The notes: generated by a model from the sequence alone, not told the origin. Shown: positions 13,688-20,870, counted from the stretch's first letter. The stretch: 30,355 nt of DNA from CAYQDR01 sp964416315 (GCA_964416315.1 CAYQDR010000052.1:1-30355), one strand, 5' to 3'. Translations and numbers: made by a program.

Positions 13688-13690
13688 GGT

Positions 13691-13787
13691 GTTCCGCTCC
13701 GAGCGCGGGCTTTGCCCGCGCAACCCCTCCTGGGGGGAGGTTCCGGCCCCCCGAAACAAAGGGGGGCGGAGCCCCCCTCCGGGTCGA
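13691..13787 (-). terminator. Terminator-like hairpin module, copy E
   Basis: Read on the minus strand, the module begins a few bases after the SoxYZ stop. A G-run stem-loop (GGGGGGC-tcc-GCCCCCC type, about 13761-13780) comes first, then a C-run, then GCGCGGGC-AAA-GCCCGCGC (13721-13703) and CTCGGAGCGGAA. The order and orientation relative to the preceding gene match copies B and D. It splits the respiratory operon between the Sox-like genes and ccoN and may cause partial termination there. Confidence 0.65.
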
Positions 13788-14672
13788 CTAGGAGAAGCGG
13801 ATCTGATGCGTGGCCTCGAACCGCTGGCCGCGGTTGTTGACGAGAAGAATCCGAAGCGGGTCTTCGCGAACGACCCGGACCCGGAACGCGATGAACGGGT
13901 CATCGCTGAGGGCGGACGTCATCGCGAACCGGCTCACACGCTCCCCGCCATAGACGACCTCCATCTCCTGGAGATGGAATGGCTCGGAGACCTGGACGAA
14001 CTTCCCATTCGCGCCGGCCAGCCCGGTCCGACTCGGGTGCCGGATCAGGAGCTGAACCTCGATGATCTCGTTGGGCCGGATCCGACCGTGCGTGACCAGT
14101 TGGGGGATCCGGATGCGCGGCGGGAGGATGTCGGGAGCGGCGGTCCGGCCTGGCGGTGGCGCCGGACCCGCACAGCCCCCCGCGCCGTCCGGGATGTTGA
14201 TGGAGCGGGTGCTGGCCCAGCGACCGTGGAGGTTGCACTCGGCGGTCACGGACACCTCGGAGATGCCCTGATCCACTCGGGCTTGGAAGGCCAGATAGAC
14301 CTGGCCGTTGGCGGGAGTGAAATGGAACACGCCCTTCGAGGGAACGGGATCCCGCTCGTTCACGACGTGGACGCTGGTGATGTAGTGACCGGGCTCCATG
14401 GGGTGGGCCATCTCGACCACGACCGGGACCTTCGCCCCGTTGATGGTGATCACGGGGAGCCGGAGGACCGGGAAGTGGAGGCGCTCGAACGGCGGGAGGA
14501 GACCCGGATCCTCCACCGAGAGGCGCCGGGCCGGCGTCGCCCCCCAGGCGCGGCCTCGCCCCCCTTCTGCCCAGAGCCCCACGGCCGCCGAGGCCAGGCG
14601 CACGAACGCGCGCCTGGAGAGCCCCGGCGGTCGTGAGGCCGCCTGACCGGCCATCGGCGGGCTCGACTCCAC
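13788..14672 (-). CDS. SoxYZ fusion carrier protein, Tat-exported
   Basis: A 294-residue exported protein starting at GTG 14672. A twin-arginine signal (LSRRAFVRLASAAVGLW, residues 19-34) is followed by a SoxY-like domain (about 50-170) ending in GGCAG. Cys167 corresponds to the SoxY cysteine that carries sulfur intermediates as a thioether/persulfide arm. A SoxZ-like domain follows (about 188-294: RIRIPQ, HGRIRPNEIIEVQLLIRHP, then ALSDDPFIAFRVR). In classic Sox systems SoxY and SoxZ are separate; fused forms occur beside quinoprotein dehydrogenases and in some sulfur oxidisers. It directly follows the cytochrome gene (one-base gap), so the two are probably partners. No SoxB or SoxCD is seen here, so the substrate could be something other than thiosulfate. 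Confidence 0.82.
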   Translation of the reverse strand: MESSPPMAGQAASRPPGLSRRAFVRLASAAVGLWAEGGRGRAWGATPARRLSVEDPGLLPPFERLHFPVLRLPVITINGAKVPVVVEMAHPMEPGHYITSVHVVNERDPVPSKGVFHFTPANGQVYLAFQARVDQGISEVSVTAECNLHGRWASTRSINIPDGAGGCAGPAPPPGRTAAPDILPPRIRIPQLVTHGRIRPNEIIEVQLLIRHPSRTGLAGANGKFVQVSEPFHLQEMEVVYGGERVSRFAMTSALSDDPFIAFRVRVVREDPLRILLVNNRGQRFEATHQIRFS

Positions 14673-14673
14673 C

Positions 14674-15135
14674 TCAGTGCCGGCCGGGATCGAGCTTGGA
14701 GTTCTTGTTCGACCAGTAGATGTAGGTCTCGAGGGCCTTCATCGCGTCAGAGTCTGGATCGATCTTCACCCCCTCGTTCGGCTTCTCGATGCACCAGTTG
14801 ATCATGTCCCGGAGCGTCGCGAACTTGTTCATCTGCTCCTGGAACTTGGGGAACTCGTAAGGGTGGTTGTCCGACCCGAAGGGGTGGCACATGGCGCAGG
14901 CCATCCCGGTCTTGGAGAGCGTGACGTTCAACTTCTTCTCGGTTGCGCCGTCCCCGTGGAAGAGCAGATCGCCGAGCTTGACTTGCTCCAAGAAGACCTC
15001 CTCGAAGGCCTTGAGCTGCTCGGGCGTGTGCTTCTCCTTGTGGGCCAGCGCCGGCTGGTCGGGTCCGACGGTCATGCCCAGAACCAGCCCCAGGGAGAGC
15101 GCGAGGGCGACAAGCGCGCAGCGTGTGATCTTCAT
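14674..15135 (-). CDS. Monohaem c-type cytochrome, SoxA-like
   Basis: A 153-residue exported cytochrome: signal peptide over residues 1-31 (ALVALALSLGLVLGM core, cleavage near ALA-H) and a single CAMCH haem motif at 80-84. The later part (TLRDMINWCIEKPNEGV, then an ALETYIYWSN block) recalls the SoxA/TsdA layout, where a cysteine in a helix before the final helix ligates haem iron; Cys in NWC could do this. A second heavily conserved CXXCH is absent. It precedes the SoxYZ fusion by one base and is likely its redox partner, passing electrons towards the cbb3 oxidase. The ATG at 15135 is preceded by GGGAGGGA seven bases upstream. Confidence 0.75.
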   Translation of the reverse strand: MKITRCALVALALSLGLVLGMTVGPDQPALAHKEKHTPEQLKAFEEVFLEQVKLGDLLFHGDGATEKKLNVTLSKTGMACAMCHPFGSDNHPYEFPKFQEQMNKFATLRDMINWCIEKPNEGVKIDPDSDAMKALETYIYWSNKNSKLDPGRH

Positions 15136-15154
15136 GGCAGTCCCTCCCTGGCGG

Positions 15155-16375
15155 TTATTTGTACGCGCCGTAGTACGGCCACTCGCGGTCGGCGATGCGC
15201 GGCTGGAGGATCTGGTTGATGTTGTCGGCGCACGCGGAGTCCCACGGGGCGTCGGCGATGATGTCCTTTCGCCACATCACGTACTCGTTCTCCACCTTCT
15301 CCGCGGCGGTCACGGTCAGCTTCGACCAGCCGACCCCGTCGAAGTGGTCTCCGGGATCGACCCGGACCTTGCACTTGGTGAGGGCCGGCACGCCTTCCGG
15401 CGCGTACGGCCAGGTCCAGGAGGTCGCCAGCATCCCGATCGAGCGCATCTTGCCGATCTCGTTGTAGAGGACCTGGTGGGTGTGGCCGTGGATGTTGGTG
15501 ACGTTGCTGAAGGGTTTGAGGACCTCGTGGACCTCCCGCCAGTCCCGCACCCAGAAGTTCCAGGGCGGATAGTACTCGTAGAGCGGGTTGTGGGTGAAGA
15601 TGATCACGGGCTGGTTCCGGGGCCAGTTGGCGAGGGTGCGGTTGAGCCACTCGAGCTGGTCCCGACCGACGCCCGCCCAGGCCCCGGCGACGCTTCCATC
15701 CAGGGTCGCCATGTGGCCCATCCGCTCCTTGGGCGTCATCTTCTTGGCCGTCCAGTAGTCCGGGCCGCGGCTGACGGTGTCGAGCCCCACGAAGCGCACG
15801 CCCTTGTGGTCGAACGTCCAGGTGGGCGGGCCGAAGAGCCGGGTCCACTTCTGGCCCATGTCGAGGTACCAGTCGTGCTCGCCGGGGATGTAGACTTTCC
15901 GGATCTGCACTTCCTTCAGGATGTCGTTTCCGAGGTCCAGCTCCACCGGGTCCCCGAGCTGGGCCAGGTCACCGCCGTGGATCAGGAAGTCGGCCGGCGG
16001 ACTCATCGCCTGCACATCCTTCACCGCACGGGTGGCCTTGTCGACGAAACGGGTGTTGACGTCCTTGGGATAGAGGTGGTTGTCGGAGATCCAGGCGAAC
16101 TTGAATTCCTGGGCCCCGAAGGCGAGGTCGAGGGTGTTGATGAGGGGGAACCACCCGTACGTGGCGACGCCAGCGGCGGCTCCGGCAAGGAGTGACTTGT
16201 GGATGAAGGTGCGGCGGGTGATCGCCAATGAGGGGTCGGGTCGCTCGCCGGGCTTCTTCAACTCCGCGTCCATCTCCCGCCGTATGCGCGCGAGCTCCGG
16301 GGACGAGCCAACCTTGCGCCACCAGGCCGTCCTGGCCTTTGCTCTCAGAAGGTCTAGTCGGTCATGGTCATCCAT
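15155..16375 (-). CDS. Tat-exported calcineurin-like metallophosphoesterase
   Basis: A 406-residue protein with an N-terminal extension of about 50 residues before a twin-arginine signal (ITRRTFIHKS, residues 52-61; hydrophobic core to about 80). The metallophosphoesterase fold follows, with metal motifs SDNH (98-100 region), GGDLAQLGD near 134-142, GEHDW near 165-169 (family usually GNHD), FTHNP and GHTH. The Asn-to-Glu change in the GNHD motif removes a residue that normally contacts the metal bridge or phosphate. The substrate is unknown; it would act outside the cytoplasm. The gene sits in the respiratory operon, 19 bases before the SoxA-like cytochrome. AAGGAGGG nine bases before the ATG supports this start. 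Confidence 0.8.
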   Translation of the reverse strand: MDDHDRLDLLRAKARTAWWRKVGSSPELARIRREMDAELKKPGERPDPSLAITRRTFIHKSLLAGAAAGVATYGWFPLINTLDLAFGAQEFKFAWISDNHLYPKDVNTRFVDKATRAVKDVQAMSPPADFLIHGGDLAQLGDPVELDLGNDILKEVQIRKVYIPGEHDWYLDMGQKWTRLFGPPTWTFDHKGVRFVGLDTVSRGPDYWTAKKMTPKERMGHMATLDGSVAGAWAGVGRDQLEWLNRTLANWPRNQPVIIFTHNPLYEYYPPWNFWVRDWREVHEVLKPFSNVTNIHGHTHQVLYNEIGKMRSIGMLATSWTWPYAPEGVPALTKCKVRVDPGDHFDGVGWSKLTVTAAEKVENEYVMWRKDIIADAPWDSACADNINQILQPRIADREWPYYGAYK

Positions 16376-16424
16376 GTATGGTCGCCCTCCTTCCGGAGTG
16401 ACTCCCGGGACCGAGGTGAAACGC

Positions 16425-17219
16425 TCACTTCTTCTTCAGTTCGATCGGAACGGACACCACCTCCTTCGCCTTCACCGTCACCGTTACCTCGACCTCCCCG
16501 GTGAACTCCTGCCAGCCCACCAGGGTGTAGGAGCCGGGCGGCACGTCCTTGATCGTGAACCCGCCGTCCTTGCCGGTCACGGCATAGTAGGGGTTCTCGG
16601 CCACGTGGACCCAGCCGAGCATCCAGCCGTGGGCGTCGCACTCGACGCGGACGAGCCCCGGCTTCTTCAGCGGCTTGCTGATCCGCTGGCCCTGATTCGG
16701 CAGGGCGACGTTGAAAACGGTGAGCTTGCCGAGAAAGCCGTGGGTGTTGTGGAGGACCGGATCGGAGTTGACGATCTCGAAGTCCCCGGCCGGGATCACC
16801 TGCACGTGTGGGTGAAAGTCGCACTTGACGTTGTCGATCGCCGGCGTCTTCGAGGGCTTCTCCCATGCCTTGCCCTTGTCCACCTTCTTCAGGTAGACGA
16901 TCACCTCCTGGACGGACTTGTCGGGGTTCAACAGCATCTGGTCCACGTCCCGAGGGGCGCTTCCACAGACCTCCCGGTCCTTGGTCGGGATGACCTTCCT
17001 CTTTGGCGGCGTGGCCCCCTGAAACACCACCTTCCCCTGGATGGTCCCGCCGTCGCGAACCGGGGTCGCCTCGTACGCTCGACCCGGGATGACGGCGAAC
17101 ACGGTCAGGGTGGAAATCAGGAGAAGGCTTCCGACGAGGAGCACACCGGCTCGTCGCCTCCCGGGCTGGCTCATGCGGTTGTGTCCGTGGGGGGTCAGCC
17201 CACGCCTCCTGCTGGTCAT
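16425..17219 (-). CDS. Exported cupredoxin-like/carboxypeptidase-regulatory-like domain protein
   Basis: A 264-residue protein with a signal peptide (GVLLVGSLLLISTLTVFAV). The first half has beta-rich GGTIQGKVVFQG and a region with scattered His/Cys: CDFHPHVQVIPAGDFEIVN, DPVLHNTHGF, then VRVECDAHGWMLGWVHV. The last resembles the C-x-x-H-x-x-M copper loop of plastocyanin-like proteins. The last 70 residues (YYAVTGKDGGFTIKDVPPGS on) form a carboxypeptidase regulatory-like beta-sandwich. It may carry copper and electrons in the periplasm, or simply bind a partner. The ATG at 17219 overlaps the anti-sigma stop as ATGA; an ATG at 17174 gives a 249-residue product with the signal still intact. It is third in the sigma-factor operon. 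Confidence 0.65.
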   Translation of the reverse strand: MTSRRRGLTPHGHNRMSQPGRRRAGVLLVGSLLLISTLTVFAVIPGRAYEATPVRDGGTIQGKVVFQGATPPKRKVIPTKDREVCGSAPRDVDQMLLNPDKSVQEVIVYLKKVDKGKAWEKPSKTPAIDNVKCDFHPHVQVIPAGDFEIVNSDPVLHNTHGFLGKLTVFNVALPNQGQRISKPLKKPGLVRVECDAHGWMLGWVHVAENPYYAVTGKDGGFTIKDVPPGSYTLVGWQEFTGEVEVTVTVKAKEVVSVPIELKKK

Positions 17220-18043
17220 CGGGCCCCGTGGGCCTCGGGTTTGAGCGTGACGTCCAACTTCTCCTCCGGGGCATGGCAGACCATGCATGAGCGCCCGCCG
17301 ATCTCCGAGACCAGCGCGTAGGCGGCCCCGTGGGCCCTCCACACGATCACGTCGTACCCTTGGCGATTCACCATCTTGAACTTCGGCTCGGCCTTGAGAC
17401 CCAGCCGCTGATACTGCTCGGCCGGCATGATGAACAGGGTCACGTTCTTCTGGTCCACGCGATACTCGAGGGCGGCGACCTCGAAGTCCCTCAGGTGAGC
17501 GATCCGGCCCCCCAGGAAGGTCAGGTTCTCGTCCTTCAGCTCCGGAAGCCGGACGTTGAAGTCCAGCTTGTTCCCGAACCACTGCTCCGCTTCCTTCGGC
17601 GAGGTCCGGGTGATGTCGAAGGGGAGCAGTCCCCGGGACAGCTTCTGGTGCTGCTCGACGGAGGCGTCCGCCAGGCGGAGCAGGGAGGCGGAGGCCTCCC
17701 GCCGAGTCCATGTCAGGAAAAGCCCCCACACCCCTCCAACGAGCACGAGGGCGAGGGCTGCCGTGACCATGGCGCTCCGGCGCCCGAGGGGGCGCACCCA
17801 CCGCGATCTCGGCGGTGCGGCCAGGCCGGCCAGCAGGCGGGCGGCCCGCTCCCGAACGGCGGCCGGAGCCTGGTCCGGCCGCAGCGGAAGCACGTAGATC
17901 TCGCGGAAGGCTTTCTCCAGCTCGACGAGGTGCCGGCACTCGGCACACGCGCCCAGGTGCTCCTCGAGCGCTGAGCGCTGCTCCTCCGACAGCTCCCCAT
18001 CGAGGTACTCGAAGAGTTTCGTCCTTACCGCCTTACAGGCCAC
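17216..18043 (-). CDS. zf-HC2 anti-sigma factor with C-terminal CXXCH motif
   Basis: A 275-residue membrane protein. The cytoplasmic zinc-finger domain has the HC2 pattern Cys3, His29, Cys33, Cys36, which sequesters an ECF sigma factor. One membrane helix (about 91-111) follows. The periplasmic part (112-275) is a sensor domain similar to that of the second anti-sigma factor in this window. It ends in RSCMVCHAPEE, a CXXCH motif at 253-257 that could bind haem c, absent from the paralogue. The gene overlaps the sigma gene by 11 bases and the next gene by four, so it is translationally coupled. A haem or thiol sensor of redox state, oxygen or a sulfur compound is the obvious reading, given the oxidase and Sox genes downstream. 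Haem attachment is not proven. Confidence 0.8.
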   Translation of the reverse strand: MACKAVRTKLFEYLDGELSEEQRSALEEHLGACAECRHLVELEKAFREIYVLPLRPDQAPAAVRERAARLLAGLAAPPRSRWVRPLGRRSAMVTAALALVLVGGVWGLFLTWTRREASASLLRLADASVEQHQKLSRGLLPFDITRTSPKEAEQWFGNKLDFNVRLPELKDENLTFLGGRIAHLRDFEVAALEYRVDQKNVTLFIMPAEQYQRLGLKAEPKFKMVNRQGYDVIVWRAHGAAYALVSEIGGRSCMVCHAPEEKLDVTLKPEAHGAR

Positions 18044-18578
18044 GGACTTTCCCCGGTTCGATCGCGTGGTCAGGGTGGTCCTGGAGGAAGGACCGCAACA
18101 GGTTCCGCCCCCGGTGGAGACGAGACATCACCGTGCCGATCGGCTTATCGATGACGTGGGCGAGTTCCGCGTAGGAGAGCCCTTCGATCTCCCTCAACTC
18201 GACCGCCTCACGCCAGACGGGGGGCAGTCGCCGGATGGCGCTCCTGACCTCCTCGATCGCCAGGCGGCGGAGGAGAATCTCCTCCGGGTTCACGGGGAGG
18301 TGGTCGGCCGGCTCCTGACCCTCCGGCAGTTCCTCCTCCAGCGGCCTCGACAGCTTTCGCCGACATCGGTCGATGTAGGCGTTTTTCATGATCTTGAGGA
18401 GCCACACCTTGGCATTGCGGTTTCGATCCAGGGATGCCAGGCCTCGGAACGCCCGAAGGAGGGTTTCCTGGAGGAGGTCCTCGGCGTCCGTCTCGTTTCG
18501 CGTAAGGACCCGGCCGTAGTTGTATAGCGAATCCATATACTTGAGCGCGAGCTGCTGGAACTCGACAGACTCATCCAT
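18033..18578 (-). CDS. ECF RNA polymerase sigma factor
   Basis: A 181-residue sigma-70-type ECF factor. Region 2 is visible as LYNYGRVLTRNETDAEDLLQETLLRAFRG with a WLLKIMKNAYIDRCRR block. After a linker, region 4 gives RRLPPVWREAVELREIEGLSYAELAHVIDKPIGTVMSRLHRGR, a helix-turn-helix that reads the -35 element. Length is normal. The ATG at 18578 has no strong ribosome site. It is the first gene of a minus-strand run reaching to 9885 and overlaps its anti-sigma partner. A GGAAT-N16-CGTAG element 24-50 bases upstream suggests that it activates its own operon. Confidence 0.92.
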   Translation of the reverse strand: MDESVEFQQLALKYMDSLYNYGRVLTRNETDAEDLLQETLLRAFRGLASLDRNRNAKVWLLKIMKNAYIDRCRRKLSRPLEEELPEGQEPADHLPVNPEEILLRRLAIEEVRSAIRRLPPVWREAVELREIEGLSYAELAHVIDKPIGTVMSRLHRGRNLLRSFLQDHPDHAIEPGKVRGL

Positions 18579-18601
18579 GCGACGGCTCAGGCTACCCTAC
18601 A

Positions 18602-18627
18602 CTACGCAGCCCTGGCGTATTTATTCC
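18602..18627 (-). promoter_or_regulatory. Predicted ECF-type promoter of the respiratory operon
   Basis: Minus strand: GGAAT (18627-18623), a 16-base spacer, CGTAG (18606-18602). The sequence at the -35 site continues GGAATAAATA, a common ECF style, and AT-richness stands out in this GC-rich region. Transcription would start near 18595, about 17 bases before the sigma ATG. Confidence 0.5.
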
Positions 18628-18654
18628 TGCAAGCGGGAAGACCTGCCGCCGGTC

Positions 18655-18717
18655 GTTCGCGGTGGGGGTGCGGGCCCGTTTTCGGGCCGTCGGAGGGGGC
18701 AGAGCCCCCTGCGGAAG
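18655..18717 (-). terminator. Tandem hairpins after the second anti-sigma gene (copy F)
   Basis: On the minus strand, just past the stop at 18720, come GGGGGC-tct-GCCCCC and then GGCCCG-AAAA-CGGGCC (about 18678-18693). This is the module in reduced form: a G-run stem first, then an A-loop stem with yet another stem sequence. It separates the two sigma loci. Confidence 0.6.
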
Positions 18718-18719
18718 GA

Positions 18720-19505
18720 CTAGAGCGCCTTCCGCATCTTGAGGAAGAGCTGGCGACTGCGCGGGTCGTCGAGGTCGGAGACCATCAGGTAGGCGTACTC
18801 GCCCTGCTTCCAGTAGATGACGTTGAAGCCGTTGATCTGCCCCATGTATGGCTTGTAGCGGTCGATCTGGACACGGCCCCGGGTCGGCATGGGCAGATCG
18901 TTCCCGTGGACGGCGAAGTACGTCGTGATGAACCACGCCCGGTCGCGGAGCACGACGGCGGCCGCCTTGCGGTTGGCGATCATGGTCGGCCGCGCGCTCA
19001 TGAGCGTGAGATCTTCGTCCCCCGCGAAGACCCGGGGGATCTCGACGTCCGTGAGGCTGCGCACCCGCTCGAAGGCCGACGCCGGGTCGGAGACCTCCGC
19101 GGCGAGGCCCTGGAGCTGGAGAAGGATCCGCGTGTGCTCGGCGACGCCCGCCTCCAGGAGCCGCTCGAAGGGGTCCCCGGGGACGTCGCTCCTGAACTGG
19201 AGCCAGGGGGCCAGGATCAGGGCGACGGCAGCGGCGGCGAGGGCGGCGGCGACCCAGGGGCGTCGGAGCCAGGCGAACCGGCGCCGCTGCTCGCCGGTGC
19301 CTTCGAGGATGCGCCGGCGGAGCGACGGCGGGGCCGGGGTCCTCGGCAGGCCCCGAACCAGCCCCGCGAGGGCGTCGTGCGCCTCGCGCAGGCCCCGGCA
19401 CGCGCCGCAGGCGGCCAGGTGGGCCTCGACGGCGAGCCCCGCGTCCGGCGGCACCTCGCCGCGCCGGTACTCCTCGAGGACCTCGCGGGCCTCGTCGCAG
19501 TTCAT
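18720..19505 (-). CDS. zf-HC2 anti-sigma factor, paralogue without haem motif
   Basis: A 261-residue membrane protein with the HC2 zinc finger (Cys3, His29, Cys33, Cys36), one membrane helix (about 84-103) and a periplasmic domain of about 150 residues. The periplasmic part (AAAVVLRDRAWFITTYFAV, NGFNVIYWKQGEYAYLMVSDL) aligns by eye with that of the first anti-sigma factor, but stops before the CXXCH segment. The ATG at 19505 is the first codon of the zinc finger; a longer frame upstream runs through intergenic repeats and is rejected. Unlike the first pair it does not overlap its sigma gene; 253 bases of repeat lie between them. Its role would be to hold the sigma factor at 19759-20271 until a periplasmic signal arrives. 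Confidence 0.75.
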   Translation of the reverse strand: MNCDEAREVLEEYRRGEVPPDAGLAVEAHLAACGACRGLREAHDALAGLVRGLPRTPAPPSLRRRILEGTGEQRRRFAWLRRPWVAAALAAAAVALILAPWLQFRSDVPGDPFERLLEAGVAEHTRILLQLQGLAAEVSDPASAFERVRSLTDVEIPRVFAGDEDLTLMSARPTMIANRKAAAVVLRDRAWFITTYFAVHGNDLPMPTRGRVQIDRYKPYMGQINGFNVIYWKQGEYAYLMVSDLDDPRSRQLFLKMRKAL

Positions 19506-19508
19506 CAA

Positions 19509-19731
19509 GACCCCCCGCACCCCCGACCCCTCCCTCCCTTCGGGGGGAGGGGAGGGCACGCTACCATGGGCCGTCGTCCACCCGATCGGGCCCCCCGCAC
19601 CCCCGCCCCCGGTTGATCGGATCGCCGGGACGGCTCGGGCTTGCGCCCTCGCGACGTCCCGCCCCTCCGCTGGCCTTCGGGGGGAGGGGAGGGCACGCCA
19701 CCATGGGCCGTCGTCCACGCGATCGGGGCCC
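19509..19731 (-). repeat. Tandemly duplicated GC-rich intergenic repeat
   Basis: The gap between the second sigma and anti-sigma genes contains two copies, 137 bases apart, of a block of about 56 bases (19537-19592 and 19674-19729) that includes TTCGGGGGGAGGGGAGGG and CATGGGCCGTCGTCCAC, with few differences. The stretch 19589-19694 is also closely repeated at 26843-26946. No gene is seen in it. Strand is nominal. Confidence 0.8.
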
Positions 19732-19758
19732 TCCGCGTCTCCGCATCCCGTGTCCGTC

Positions 19759-20271
19759 TCAGCCCGAGCGGTACTCGGTCAGCCGCCGGCGGAGCAAGCG
19801 GCGCGCGCGGAACAGCCGTGACTTGACCGTGCCGACGGGGGTGTCCATGATCTGCGCGATCTCGTCCAGCGGAAATCCCTCCAGGTCCGCCAGGAGCAGC
19901 ACCGAGCGGAACTCCTCGCTGAGGTCCGCGAGCGCCCGCTCGATGTCGAGCGCCGTCGTGACGGAGACAGCCGGGGCCTCGATCTCCCAGACCTCCGCCA
20001 CCCCGTCCTCCGTCTCCTTGACCAGCACGGCGACCTGCCGGGACTCCCGGCGGTAGAACGTCAGGAACGTGTTCCTCAGGATTTGAAACAACCAGGCCCG
20101 GAGATGCGTTCCCGGCTCGAACCGGTGGGCGAACCGGAAGGCGCGGAGATAGGTCTCCTGGACGAGGTCGTCGGCGTCGGCCGGGCTCTTGGTGAGATGG
20201 AGAGCGAAGTTGTACAGGGCGTCGAGGTGGCGCAGCGCCTGCTCGGGGAAGTCGGCGGCGGGATCGGCCAC
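19759..20271 (-). CDS. ECF RNA polymerase sigma factor, second locus
   Basis: A 170-residue ECF sigma factor. Region 2: LDALYNFALHLTKSPADADD, then LRAFRFAHRFEPGTHLRAWLF and the ILRNTFLTFYRR helix. Region 4: LADLSEEFRSVLLLADLEGF, then LDEIAQIMDTPVGTVKSRLFRAR. It resembles the sigma factor at 18033 in both regions. The start is uncertain: GTG 20271, GTG 20292 or TTG 20319 are in frame. I prefer GTG 20271, because the TTG and its downstream bases form a promoter (TTGCCA-17-TAGGGT), and ACGGAG lies a suitable distance before 20271. Its anti-sigma partner is the gene at 18720-19505, though a repeat lies between. Confidence 0.88.
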   Translation of the reverse strand: MADPAADFPEQALRHLDALYNFALHLTKSPADADDLVQETYLRAFRFAHRFEPGTHLRAWLFQILRNTFLTFYRRESRQVAVLVKETEDGVAEVWEIEAPAVSVTTALDIERALADLSEEFRSVLLLADLEGFPLDEIAQIMDTPVGTVKSRLFRARRLLRRRLTEYRSG

Positions 20272-20290
20272 AGCGGCGCTCCGTCCCGCC

Positions 20291-20319
20291 ACCCTAGCAG
20301 AAGGGGTCCGGCGTGGCAA
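20291..20319 (-). promoter_or_regulatory. Possible sigma-70 promoter of the second sigma gene
   Basis: Minus strand: TTGCCA (20319-20314), a 17-base spacer, TAGGGT (20296-20291). Transcription would start about 12 bases before the GTG at 20271. The TTG that could be taken as a start codon is part of this -35 element. Confidence 0.35.
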
Positions 20320-20354
20320 GGCCGCGGGCCCGGCGCTTGCCCCTCCGATGAAGA

Positions 20355-20870
20355 TCAGAGGGAGTAGGGGAAGATGCCCCGGTGGTCCTCGCTCTCGGCG
20401 AGGATCTCGCGGATCGTCTGGTAGAGCGTCGGGTGCTCGAACTCCGCGGCGATCTCGGCCAGGGGGGCCAGGACGAAGCGGCGCAGGTGGAGGAGCGGGT
20501 GCGGGATCTGGAGGCGGTCGTCGCTCACGACTCGGTCCTCGTAGAAGAGGATGTCGATGTCGAGCGTCCGCTCGGCGTACTGGCCGGGAGAGAGCACGGG
20601 ACGGGTCCGGCCCGCGTGGTGCTCGATCTCCTGGATCAGCGTCAGCAGGCGGTAGGGGGGGAGCTCGGTCTCGACCTCGATCGCACGATTGAGGTACCAG
20701 TGCTCCCGCGGGGCTCGCTGCTCGGGCCAGGGCTCCGTCTCGTAGATCTGGGAGCAGGAGACCACGTGCACGCCGTGGCCCGCGAGCTCCTGGAGCGCGT
20801 ACTCCAGGTAGCTCCGCCGATCGCCCACGTTCGAGCCGAGGGACAGATACGCGCGCGCCAATGCGCTCAC
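20355..20870 (-). CDS. folK: 2-amino-4-hydroxy-6-hydroxymethyldihydropteridine diphosphokinase
   Basis: A 171-residue cytosolic enzyme that transfers pyrophosphate from ATP to 6-hydroxymethyl-dihydropterin in folate synthesis. Family marks: AYLSLGSNVGDRR at the N-terminus, YETEPW, then the signature RTLDIDILFY, which holds the two metal-binding aspartates, and IPHPLLHLRRFVLAPLAEI. Length is normal. The start is GTG at 20870, overlapping the folB stop as GTGA; upstream residues in the same frame overlap folB and are not real. It is translationally coupled to folB, the preceding step of the same pathway. Confidence 0.93.
   Translation of the reverse strand: MSALARAYLSLGSNVGDRRSYLEYALQELAGHGVHVVSCSQIYETEPWPEQRAPREHWYLNRAIEVETELPPYRLLTLIQEIEHHAGRTRPVLSPGQYAERTLDIDILFYEDRVVSDDRLQIPHPLLHLRRFVLAPLAEIAAEFEHPTLYQTIREILAESEDHRGIFPYSL

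Noticed and set aside
10354..14636. Long plus-strand open frames over the oxidase and Sox-like genes
   Set aside because: Antisense to clearly recognised genes and composed of acidic/Arg low-complexity sequence typical of shadows in GC-rich DNA.
16425..17948. Longer frame of about 500 codons ending in the cupredoxin-like gene
   Set aside because: The upstream part is antisense-like frame within the anti-sigma gene; the ATGA overlap at 17219 and the signal peptide define the real start.
18506..19718. Extended N-terminus of the second anti-sigma factor up to 19718
   Set aside because: The extra residues come from the tandem repeat and precede the zinc-finger start MNCDEAREVL, which is the usual first residue region of this family.
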